Assembly: GCF_035222275.1 (NCBI RefSeq)
Contig: NC_085886.1
Coordinates: forward strand, 1,178,001 to 1,242,000
Direction of reading: 5' to 3'
Source: Podospora bellae-mahoneyi
Taxonomy: Eukaryota > Ascomycota > Sordariomycetes > Sordariales > Podosporaceae
DNA length: 64,000 nt
The position numbers and the translations under genes are program-made. Shown one piece after another: positions 44,451 through 54,960 of this stretch (positions within the stretch are counted from its first letter, which is position 1; each line of letters begins with the position of its first letter). The notes beneath the pieces are model-generated. The model saw only the letters and a program-made list of their open reading frames with translations, did no database searches and was not told the DNA's origin.

Positions 44451-45017
44451 TTTTGACTCTCGGGGTCTGCGCTCAGACGGCTAACCAAATAAACTTTTCT
44501 TCAGTGGGTTGGTATTCACTTGTGTGGTGTACTCAAACCACAGTGTGCAGTAGTTCAAGTCGATCATTCAGCACAAGTTTATGTAAAGTATGGATAGATA
44601 CTAGCTATCTAATAGCTGTGAAAGCTTCCCCACTGCAGATGTGCCAAAGCTTCCCCTGGGTGTGGGTCTAACCTTATGTGGTCTAGCCTATAATAGAAAG
44701 CGGCCGATTCACTTGGCCTCTCAGCGGTTCTCAGCTGGTGGTGGGAGAAAAAAAAAAAGAAGGCCCACCAACCCTGTCGCTGCAATTTTTCGCTTCCCGC
44801 CGCCCGCAACAACCACGCACCGAGTTGACCCAAGGTTGCGAAACTTCCACTCCGCCTCCCACCAACCCGCCTGCTTCAGCTTTCGGGTCCGGACTCATCC
44901 ATCACTCGACCCTTTTCGATACCTACCTACTTCTTGACGGATCCCCTCACGGTTCCCGTCATCAACTCCATCCTACGCGCTTCGTCTCGCAAGCGCGTGG
45001 CCAACTAAACCGCAATC
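44451..45017. promoter_or_regulatory. Divergent promoter region, Tim17-like gene / eIF4B
   Basis: This contains promoters for both divergent genes. A pyrimidine- and CCAC-rich leader precedes the eIF4B ATG at 45018. No RNA gene was recognised. Confidence 0.5.
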
Positions 45018-47166
45018 ATGGGTAAGCAACCATCTACCGCCTCCATTTCGCTACCTACCTCGACTGCCCCGCCCTCTGATTTATACCCCTCGCGACAAAC
45101 ACACGTTGCTACTCATGACCTCACTTGCTAACATGTCCTCTCCTCTCCAGCTCCCAAGAAAGAGAAAGCCCAGAAGCTGTCTCTGGGTGAATTCCTCGGC
45201 GAGAGTACGACCTCCCCTCCCCCTCTATGCCAAGACCCCACCGCCATTAAATTATCTTTCAGATGATGTTAGTGGTGGTGGTGGTGGTGATGGTGGTGGC
45301 AGCCTTGCTTCGCCCGACTGCATACTGACTGAGCAACACAGCTGGTGGTGTTTCCTCGTGGGCTGATGAAGTCGAGGACACATATGGTAAGTCATCCTGA
45401 ACTGATTGAAATTTCTTTTGCGCATTTGACTGACCGTCTGTAGGTTCCGGTATGCACCTCACCGTCACCATCCGAATCACCTCTGGAAAAGAAAATACTG
45501 ACCAAACCTAGGCACCCAGTCCTTCCCCTCGACCGACCGTCGCACTGGCCCCAGCTCGTATGGCAATAACACTAGCTACGGCAATGACCGGGGTATGTTG
45601 CACTGCTGCGATGTTGACGTTCACAAAGAAGAATCCTAATATTGTGTATCATAAAGGTTACCACTCGCTCCGCGACAACCTCCCCCAGGAGCTCCCCACC
45701 AAGCCTCCTTATACCGCTCATCTCGGCAACTTGTCGTATGATGCCACTGTCGAGAGTGTGACCGACTTCTTCCACGACTGCAACTGCGTCAACGTCCGCA
45801 TTATCGAGGACCGCGAGCAGAACCGCCCCAAGGGCTTCGCCTATGCCGAGTTTGCTGATCTTGAGGGTCTCAAGACTGCTTTGACCCGCGACGGCCAGTC
45901 CTTCGAGGGTCGTAATATTCGTATCAAGGTTGCTGATCCTCGTAAGTTTATATCACATATACATGCCAAGTACCAACCAGCAAAGCTAACAGTCCTGTAG
46001 CCCGTGGTGGATTCGGCGACCGCACCGAGAGCTTTCGCGAGCTTGACTGGGGTGCCAAGAGAGGTCCCCTCGCTGACACTGGCGGCCGTAGCAACCGCGA
46101 GTTCGGCGACCGTAGACCTCCCCGTGAGTTCAACGACGAGAGGCCGGTTAGAGAGGCCAGAGAGATCAACTGGGAGAGACGGGGCCCTCTTCCCCCTGCT
46201 GAGCGCCCAGAGTCTCGCGAGGGTGCTCGTGCCCGCAACACCACCGACTTCAGCGCCGCTAGAAGGGCTTCCCCCGCCGCTTGGGGCCCCGGAGAAGGAC
46301 GCCAAGGTGGAGATGGCTCTCGCCCTCCTCGCCGCGAGTTTGCCGAGCGCCCTGAGCGTCCCGAGCGTGTTCCTACCGCCGCTGAGAAGGAGATCAACTG
46401 GCGCAACAACATGCGTCCCGTCGAGCCAAAGTCTCGTGAGGGTAGCGAGGCTCCTGGTTCTCCCGCTGCCGCCCCCGCTGCGCAGCCAGCCGGTAGACCC
46501 AGACTGAACCTCACCAAGCGCACCGTTTCCGAGGCCCCCGATGTGATCTCGCCTGCCCCTACTTCCAAGTCGAACCCATTCGGTGCGGCCCGCCCCATCG
46601 ACACTGCTGCCCGCGAGCGTGAGGTCGAGGAGAAACGCATCCGGGACAAGCAGGAGGCTGAGGAGAGGGCCAAGGCTGAGAAGGAGGCCAAGGAGGCCGC
46701 TGCCGCCGAGGCTGCTGAGAAGGCCAAGGCCGAAGAGGCTGCTGCTGCGGAAGCTGCTGCGGAAGCTGCTGAGAAGGCCAAGGCTGATGCCGAGGCCGCC
46801 GCTGCTGCTGGTACCAAGCCAGAAGTCCAGGAGGGTGAAGGTGAGCAGAAGCTTCCCGTCAGAACTCGCGAGCCTCGTGAGTCTGCTCCCAAGTCCCGCG
46901 CCGCCGAGAGTGGCAGCTGGAGAAGAGCCGGTGATGCCCCAGCCCGTGGCCCCCCCAGCGGTCCCCGTCGCAGTGGCGGTGCCCCCCGCGCACCCCGCCA
47001 GGATGGTGGACGCCCTCCTCGATCCAACGGAACCACCGATGCTCGCGGCCCATTGTCTCCCACCACCGAGAAGGCTCCCGCCAGCCCTGCTGTCGATGAT
47101 GACGGCTGGACCACTGTTACCCAGCCGGTTAAGGGTCGCCGCGGCGGCAACCGGCCCCTTGCTTGA
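45018..47166 (+). CDS. TIF3: Translation initiation factor eIF4B
   Basis: Seven exons encode about 546 residues: 45018-45021, 45151-45204, 45342-45386, 45444-45449, 45512-45592, 45657-45941 and 46001-47166. The first exon carries only ATG plus one base, and the fourth is a six-base microexon that restores YGSGTQS. The product starts MAPKKEKAQKLSLGEFLG and then WADEVEDTYG, a conserved N-terminal segment of eIF4B. An RRM lies near residues 80-157: PYTAHLGNLSYDATVESVTD, with RNP1 as KGFAYAEF. Arg/Gly/Asp-rich repeats follow with recurring EINW motifs (REINWERRG, KEINWRNNM). The next part is an Ala/Glu/Lys-rich helix (about 405-475) and a basic, disordered C-terminus. eIF4B stimulates the eIF4A helicase during 40S recruitment. 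The exon 2/3 join is the least certain. Confidence 0.88.
45266..45300. repeat. (GGT)n-rich microsatellite in intron
   Basis: A GGT/GAT triplet run inside the second intron of the eIF4B gene. Confidence 0.75.
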
Positions 47167-48327
47167 TTGTATTATACCACACCACAACGCCCCCTCGCTT
47201 CTTTTCGATTCCCAGCACTGGCGCTTGCCCGTTTCCAACTGCATGTTTCGTCATTGCTTTGGATAGACGGGCATGGCGCTGACATCCGACCTCGTTCTCT
47301 CTTCCAGATGAGTGTCAGCCGCTAAAAGCTCTTTCCATCGATCACCATGCCGCTTTCTTCTTGGGGATGACGGATAAACCGCTTTTTCCCTGTCTGCCCT
47401 CCCTGGATGGACCGGCGCATTTGGGCGATCCCGACCGCGTTATGCCAAAAAAAGTAATGGGTTGTTCCTGCGTTTTTATTTCGATTTTTAGCCACGACGT
47501 TTTATGCACGGGAATGACACGCAACTTCTCGATTCTAGATTCGGGGCCCTCGCCTACTCGGGTGATGGGCTTTCAATGAAGGGTGTGTGGGGTTTCTGCT
47601 CGGTCGTCACAGCAGATTGTTTTTATTCTGCTTTTCCAATCGAGGAGCACAAAATGGCGTCTTGGCTTTTGGGAGGGAAACGGGATCCTTTTCTACTAGA
47701 TATGGGTGGGAGGGAACCACGCAAGGGAAGGGGTCTACCGGATTTTTCTACCTGTTATTTATGAAGAGAGCTTTCCGTTGGTCATCTCTTTGTTGTTTTG
47801 GTCTTTTGGGGAAATAACACACATTTCCTTGTTTCATGTCATGTCTGCCTGCATTTGACCCGAAGCTGTTGTGTTGTCTTGTTCGTCAGGTTTTATTGTT
47901 TTCCATGTCTGAGGTGCTTGTGGGCGTCTGTCATGTTTTCGAACGTGACGAGTCTAGAGATGGGATGGGGTATAATCTGTGAGGATGATGTTGAGTGGAT
48001 GGGTTTCATGGCGGATGGTGGAGGTGGGAGGATGTGTTTTCCCCAAATATTGTTCTCCCATCTAGACCCGAGGGAGAGAAAGAGAAAAGTGTGGAGATGG
48101 TGAAGATGAAAATTCTCAATGGGACTGATGTTTCGATTACATGGCGTAATGATTGTGTTGTTAATTGACCCCTATTCCTCCAGTGATTACTCACTAGCCA
48201 TCGTCCAGATTCGTACCAAATTATTTAGCTCAAACAGACAAATAACCCAGCCCAAAGCTTTCCCCAACCCAAATCGAAAAGCCTTTCCCAACTCGAACAG
48301 AGACCTTTCCCTTCGACTTGACCACCC
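47167..48327. other. Convergent 3' region, eIF4B / aminotransferase
   Basis: About 1.16 kb between two convergent genes, probably long 3' UTRs. No supported coding or RNA gene. Confidence 0.5.
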
Positions 48328-49908
48328 TTATGCAACCCATAAACTATCAAAAACCTCGCGCACCGCCCCCGCGATCCTCCTCACCATCTCTCTTATTTCT
48401 TTGGCAGTGACATCATACGCCGGCATGACCATGATGACGTCCCCCCTCCCTTGATCATCGGCGCAGCCCTGGGAGGCATAAACCAGGACCTGCCAATTCT
48501 TTAGTGCGGTTTTGTGCACCCTGCCCGCAATATCGAGTTCTCGCTCAAACGGCTGTTTTGTTGTCTTGTCGGCTATGAACTCTATCCCTACAAACAACCC
48601 CCTGCCCCTTATATCCCCCACGTTTGGGTGCTGGCTTAGCTGTTTCTGCAGTAGGTGGAGGAGCAACCCCCCCTGGGCGGCGACGTTGGAGAGGAGGTTG
48701 CGGGATTGGATTGTGCCTTGGACGGCGAGGCAGGCGGAGGCGACGACGGGGTGGGATTGGTTTGTGTGCCCGTGAGTAAAAACTTTATTGTGGGTGGTCA
48801 GGAAGTTGGACAGGGGGGTGGAGATCAAAAGCGCCGAGGCGGGCAGGTAAGAGGCGGAGAAGGACTTTGCTATTGTCATCATGTCGGGGGAGATGTCGGG
48901 TTCAGGGAAGGATTGATACGCGTGGAGATGATGGGAAGGGGAGGTGGCTGTCCGGCCCATTCCGCACATCACCTCGTCGTAGATCAGGAGGATGCCGTGG
49001 GTGTGGCAGAAAGATTTTATACCGGAGAGGTAACCAGGTAAAGGGGGGACACAGCCGAGGGCAGCGCCGACGATGGGTTCGAGGATTAGGGCTGCGATTG
49101 TCGAGGGGGAGAGGGTGGTGATTAGGGACTCAAGGGAGGTGAGGAGGGAGGAGAGGTATTCTTCCCCCGGGAGGGGGCTGCGGTAGGGGTTGCAGGGGGG
49201 GAGGTGGTGGAAGTTTGTCCGGTTGAGGACTGAGGTGAAGGGTTGTCGCCGGGTGGTGTGTCCTGAGGCGGATAACGACCCTATTGTCGTTCCGTGGTAA
49301 GAGTGAGAGCGGGAGATGATGTTTACCCTCTCCGGCTGACCGTTCCAGGCGTGGTATTCGAGGGCAAATTTTAAGGCGGCTTCGACTGCTTCTGAGCCTG
49401 TGTTTTACACAATTAGTATGGGTGGGAAAAGACAAAGAAGAGGGGGAAACTGACCAGAGGACATGAGATACATCTTTCCCATTTTACCGTCGGTGCTTTC
49501 ACAGAGGAACTTTTCAAGTTGGAGCACGGGGTCGACGCGGAAGTGGGCGTAGGAGGCGTATTGGACCGTGTTGAGCTGGGTGGTGATGGCTTTGATGACG
49601 GATTTGTTGGATTTGCCGTGGCCGAGGCAGGCCACGCCGGCGCCGCCGCAGGCGTCGAGAATCTTGGGGCCGGAGACGGGGTAGTAGTAATGGCCTTTGG
49701 CTTTTTTGAGGAGGGGGAGGAGAGTGGGAGTTTGGGTATTGGTAGCATTGTCGTTGTTCTTTTCGGTGGGAAAGGGGTGTGAGAGTTCGGAGGATGAGTC
49801 TGACAGGAGAATGTCGGCTTCAGTTTTACCAAGGGGAGCCTTGGAAGCTGGAGATGGGAGAAGGTGGGAGCGTCTCGAAGAAGACGAAGTGGAGAGTAGT
49901 TGACCCAT
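48328..49908 (-). CDS. Class III PLP-dependent aminotransferase
   Basis: Two exons, 49455-49908 and 48328-49397, join across a 57 bp intron with a GTCAGT donor, giving about 507 residues. After a Ser-rich leader the fold-type I aminotransferase landmarks appear in order: ILDACGGAGVACLGHGKSN near residue 85, MYLMSSGSEAVEAALKFALE spanning the exon join, SRSHSYHGTTIGSLSASGH, and GILLIYDEVMCGMGRTA with the PLP-ring aspartate. DMMTIAKSFSASYLPASALL follows, with the likely Schiff-base lysine, then HGHTNQSHPVVASACLAVQG. It closely resembles fungal acetylornithine/omega-amino-acid aminotransferase-like proteins of unknown substrate. The leader could direct it to an organelle but is not a clear targeting peptide. 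No pathway genes flank it; the nearest neighbour upstream is a Zn2Cys6 regulator 2.4 kb away. Confidence 0.88.
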
Positions 49909-52271
49909 TTTTCTTGTTTTATTTCAGTAGATGTGTATGTTTCGAAGTGATGCTGTCTAACTTGAGAGATCTCTCAGTGGTTCAAGCCGGCAGTCTTATA
50001 TGTTGATATCTTTCCCGTCTCTATGTCATACCACTAGCATCTCCAACTCCCCTAACTAATCTCCCGTCACAGTTCACAATATCATCAAGTCCGCTTCCGA
50101 CAAACGAACCTCCATGACGGGTATCACCCACCACTACTCCCCTCGAGTCCGATCCTGTATCCATATCCACCCGAGCTCCCTTCCCGCAACCTCTGCAGCT
50201 CGCCTTCTCCTGGTTTTCTCTCACCCAAAAGCCATAACAGGACCCAGCCTCCCGTCCACCAATAACTTTCCACTTCATGACAGCATCCGTCACGAGTTCC
50301 CTGCATATGTCACTCACCCCCTACGGTTTACCCCGGGGCAGGAGGAGACAGGCGGGAAATCCCTCCGATGCAGGTCGCATATGTCAATGTCATGCCTTCT
50401 CTGGCTGCCAACACAACCCAGTCTCTGCATGTGTAACAAGTTCCCTGTCATGCCACGGCTCTCGCTGCCCAACATCGTCTTGTCAGCGCCGTAGCACCTC
50501 AAAAACACGAGTCGGGCTAGGTATGTAAGGGTGGCAATGATGCGAGCCTACATGCAGCCGGTGAAGGTGGTACAGCTAGGACCGGCGCAATCTCAGTTCT
50601 TGCCAGCCAAGGAGAGTCCTGCCGTTGTTGGCACGACATATCGGCAGATTTTCATAGACCAGGGACGCTCCATGCCGAATGCCGGGGTCTAATCCCTCTT
50701 GGTTTACCGAAGCACCAAACATCCCGACTTTGTGGCTGCCCTCCCCGAACATCGCTTCTTTGACAGAAAACATGAACAAGACACCCGGGCGGGTAGTCAC
50801 ATACCCGGTCTCTTATTTTGCTCAGCAGTTGGCCATGTGGCCAGCTATGATATGGTCCCGAACAACTAAACGGCAAAGGGGTTGGTCGGGAAGCAATCCG
50901 GCAGCATGCGTCATTCTTTTCGGAACGAGAGGGGGTGTGTGCTAGGGTGCCAGACTGTTGGGTCGCCTATACTTTATGCTTTCGCGTGCCGGATCGAAAT
51001 GCGGAGGGGGAAATGTGAGAAGTGACGGAGGCAAGGTACAACGTCTGCCGTTTATCGGATGAGAGAATGTTGTGCATGAGAAGTGGAGGGGGCATGTGAT
51101 GTTTGTTTTGGAGCATTTTAGCTTGTACTCTAGAACCTTGCTCAGTGAGAAAGAACCCAATCCGGGACGGCTGATGAGCTGATGATTGGAAGGAAGCACT
51201 GCCGGATGGAAATCGACAGCCACTACCTTGACCGAGGGAGCAACGTCGGTCGGCTTTGTGCCTGCCTGCCTGCCTGATGGCTTGGGACGGAACTAACCGA
51301 AAGGCATGTAGCCGGCCCTCAAGCTTTCCTCCAGGGCTCGACTTAGGGATCATGAATTTTCTCCATCATCGAGGGCTCACGGTTCAAGGTCGGTTTGCAA
51401 CAACATCAACTACATCCCCTATCCGAATGACATCAACCAGCCTCTTTGTATTCAACACAACGCAACCACTCATCACCCATACCCGACACACGTCAAGGTC
51501 ATGTCATGCCATATCCTGCCTCTGTCCGGCCCGTCTTTACACACTCACGCTCTGGACTGACTTTGAACCCTCCCATCGTAGCCGGAGTCGTACATACCTT
51601 AGCGCTCCATTAGCCCCTCCCTCGGGCCGCATACTCCAACCCGATATCCCGGCCCGAGCACCCTCACCGGGAAAGCAGGTTACCACTCAACCAGGACAAA
51701 CAACATCTGTTTAACAGCCTGGCCATGGCGGCCGCACCAGAGATCTACCAACCCCACCAACCAGCATGGCAAACCCTCCGAAATGTACATAATCACTTGC
51801 AACCGTATCCGTCTCATTCCGTTGGCCAGTTCTCTCCGAAAGGGTAGTTGCCCGCCCCAGTTGGACAGGGGTCGGAGAGTCTCGAGCTTGCTATGAATCT
51901 CACCTCCCAAGATCTGACTAAGGCAGGCAGGCAACGACAGTCGTGCTGACAGAGGTTGCCATTTTTGGGTTGCCTCATGACGCGGTAAAGGAGTCAAATA
52001 CATATACATAGTCTTGCCCGTCTTGTCACACTCTCCTTCCGTCACTTCATTCTTCCCGACATCTCTCCGGCAATTGTTTTTGAAGAAAAAACGGGCCAAG
52101 ATAAATTCTCTATACAAAAATATATATACGTTTCCTTCCAAAGATCGAAAGTTAATTGAGGAGAATAAAAAGAAAAGAAAAGCGGGTATCTATCTTTGTT
52201 TCTTTCCTCCCAAAATCCCATATGCCTAAATACCACTTTATGTACCTTTCACTCCCACCAAATATGTTCAC
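49909..52271. other. 2.4 kb spacer without a supported gene
   Basis: This lies between the aminotransferase start and the Zn2Cys6 gene stop. It should hold the aminotransferase promoter and the regulator's 3' UTR. Open frames are short and lack motifs. A CCTG-type microrepeat occurs near 51261-51277. Confidence 0.45.
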
Positions 52272-54960
52272 TCAACAAACCACACTCTCAGTCAAAACAT
52301 CCCACTCCCCATCCAACCCCCCCAACTTCCTAAACATCATCACCCAACTGCTCCCATCCTCCTTCTCCGGCCCGAGTATGCTCTCCCTAACCCTATACCT
52401 CTCAGGCACATCATACGGCGCATCCCCGCTCCTCCAAAACTGCATCCCCCCATTGTTATTATTACCCCCTCCCATACCCCCCATCCCACCACCACCACCC
52501 ATATTCCCCATACCCCCATCCCCCCATCCCCCATATCCTCCTCCTCCTCCTCCTCCTCCTCCTCCCCCACCACCACCCAAAACAAAGTCCATCCCATACC
52601 CATTATTCTGATACGGCAGTTGATAGCCCCCATAAGAATCAATAGCACTCAGCTCCGGCGACCCCTCACTCCCCACACTCGGACTCCCCACGCTCTGGCT
52701 CTGCCGCGAAAGGATATGCCCAAAAGGGGAATCATCCCTCGGAGTAGGCGGCTCAAGTGCAATCCCGGGAGCAACATTAGCACCAGTCGAACCCCCCCAG
52801 CTCGAAACCTGAGAATGCGTCGGCTGTGACCCCCCAGGAGCAGGGTTAGTGCTGCCTTTCCCAGCACCCCCAACAAATATCGTCTGCGAAGACCCCAAAT
52901 CGTCAAGCGACGAAGCAATCGACGGCGCCACACTAAACGAGTGCGCAGACGACACCTCCGCCGCCGCGCTCGCATCAAACAGAAGCGACGGATCAATAGG
53001 CATATGATGCTGCTGCTGCTGCTGCTGCTGCCCGGTGGCCATCCCGCCATACTCGACCGAAACAGCAGTCGCACTGCTCGACACCGGCCTGTTATTACCG
53101 ACAGGAATCGAATCAAACAACCCAAACCCCTGCTGCTGCTGCTGCTGTTGTTGTTGCTGCCCTGGATGATGATGCCCCCCAACAAGAAACCCATCCGGAA
53201 AAGGCACCCCCTCCAACCCCCCACCACCCCAGGCATCTCCCGGACCAAACTGATATGGAAAATGCTGCTGCATACTCCCACCCCCGACCGCCCCCGGCGG
53301 CGAAACCGACCTCTCCCCCCTGCTCCTCAAATGCTTCTCCTCCAACTTCATGGTGTGCTCCGCAATGGTAGCCATCACATTCGCCCTCCACAAGTTCTCC
53401 CTCCGTCCCGGGTTCCGCCTCAGCAACTCCAGCGCCGCCCTCCTGATCATGGGGTGTCTGCACTTGGCCGCCACAAAATACAACGGCGCGATCACATGCA
53501 TCTCAAACGTAAACATGGCCGATAACCTCCTCGTATCAGGCCCACCACTTGGCCCCTTTGGCCCTTGCCCCTGCGGCGACAGCAGCGTGTTGATAAACTC
53601 CGACGCCAGAGGAATGATGGCAGAAAAAGTATCGACATAGTCGTCAAAAACCGTCTCGTGCCGGCTGAGGGCGGTGGAAACCCATATAAACGTCGTGTGA
53701 ACGTGGACTTGGATCAGGGCGATGGAGCCGGGCGGTGCTTCCTTGGCCTTTGTCGACCGATACAGCGAAAAGGCGACGTTGAACTTGGCGAGCTTGCGGA
53801 GGAGGACGTCCTGCTCCAGCTCAAACGCCCGCATGTCCTCCTCGGGCACCTTGCTGATCTTGGCGGCGTGCGACTTTTTGGCGAACCTCAGGCACTGGTC
53901 CATAAAGTCGTACAGCGCGTACCGGACCTCGTCGATGGTCTTGAACACCATGGGGACTTCGGTCAGGGTTTTCAGCGGTTCCGGGATGGCGGTTGGCGCG
54001 CAGCCCAGCATCAACGAGGTGAGAGACATGCGTGTGTACATTGGCACGAGGTGCTGCTTGATGAGATCGATCTCGGGGCTTCTTCCTGTAACTCTCGGCC
54101 CTAGTTGTGAGAGGATCTGCCGTCCTTGCTCGAGGTGGATGAGCGACTCCTTGTCTTTGCTCTGCATGAGTTCGATACAGACAAACAGCACGCAGGTGAG
54201 TAATGGTACTAGTGGCCGGGCGTTGACCGTCCTCATTTGTTCGAGCAGGCAGGCGATGGCGCGGTTGTACTGAAACAGGGCAAACGAGCTTCGGTTCTCG
54301 CTGTCGTTGTTGTGAAGCAGTTGAGGCATCATGGCGGCCTGCACCATCCCCTCGTGTAAACTGCTGACAGCAAGGACGGCGTGCCTCACTGCTGGTTCCG
54401 TCTGGCAGATCTGAAGAACCAGCACTCGAAAGAAGGCGCCGTCGTGGTCGGCGGCGAGACATGGCGCTGTTACGTGCTGGAAGAAGTGAAAGGCCCTCTT
54501 CTCATCCCCGGTAGCCCATTCGAAGAGCGTGGCCAACGGAGCATGAGGCTCTCCCGCAGCATTTTGCCCCAGACCACCGGACCGGCGCCGACGTTGTGAT
54601 ATAGCTTTGGCGTCGAGGTAACCGTCACATCTCCTCCCCGTTTTGGTGCACCGCATGCAGAATGGCTTTTCTTCGTCGCATTTGACCTTGCGAATTCTAC
54701 CCGCAGACGGGCGAGGAGAGTCCGGGATTAGCTTGTGTTGACGGAGCGAGGAGGGCCAGGCAGGGGAAGGGTGGTTGGTGGTGGGCAAGGAAGGGCTCGC
54801 GCGGCTATGACAGCCAGTTGCGGGTGGATGCAGGACAACGTCGTCAAGAAAGGAAAAAAAAAAACCCTCGCACTTACTTGCATGTTATACAACCCGTCCT
54901 GACTTTCTTGGACCCTTTCCTCCCAGATCTGATCAGCTGTGACGATGAAGGCGGGGACAT
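52272..54960 (-). CDS. Zn(II)2Cys6 transcription factor
   Basis: Two exons, 54878-54960 and 52272-54696, join across a 181 bp intron to give about 835 residues. The start encodes MSPPSSSQLIRSGRKGSKKV and then RTGCITCKIRKVKC, followed by DEEKPFCMRCTKTGRRCDGY. The six cysteines fall at about 24, 27, 34, 41, 44 and 51, an exact C-X2-C-X6-C-X6-C-X2-C-X6-C cluster, so the intron splits the zinc cluster. A helical regulatory domain of the fungal-specific DUF3468 type follows (HFFQHVTAPCLAADHDGAFF, AVLAVSSLHEGMV). The last 300 residues are low-complexity: two polyglutamine runs (about 530 and 580) and a poly-Gly run of about 16 (near 755). It binds DNA in the nucleus; the target is unknown. The aminotransferase 2.4 kb away is a possible but unproven target. 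Confidence 0.88.
52533..52573. repeat. Triplet repeat encoding poly-Gly
   Basis: A (CTC)n-like run on the plus strand, encoding polyglycine in the transcription factor on the minus strand. Confidence 0.85.
53008..53030. repeat. (CTG)n encoding poly-Gln
   Basis: A run of CTG triplets on the plus strand (CAG on the coding strand), giving polyglutamine in the Zn2Cys6 protein. Confidence 0.85.
53130..53160. repeat. (CTG/TTG)n encoding poly-Gln
   Basis: CTG and TTG triplets on the plus strand (CAG/CAA on the coding strand) giving a second polyglutamine run of about ten residues. Confidence 0.85.

Noticed and set aside
45246-45260. Possible extra microexon in eIF4B after TTTCAG at 45262
   Set aside because: Any exon ending at the GTTAGT donor breaks the phase with the next exon; direct joining of 45204 to 45342 keeps it.
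45841-47244. Two long minus-strand frames (467 and 400 codons)
   Set aside because: They are antisense to the low-complexity Arg/Glu/Ala-rich part of eIF4B; Ser/Gly/Leu-rich shadows.
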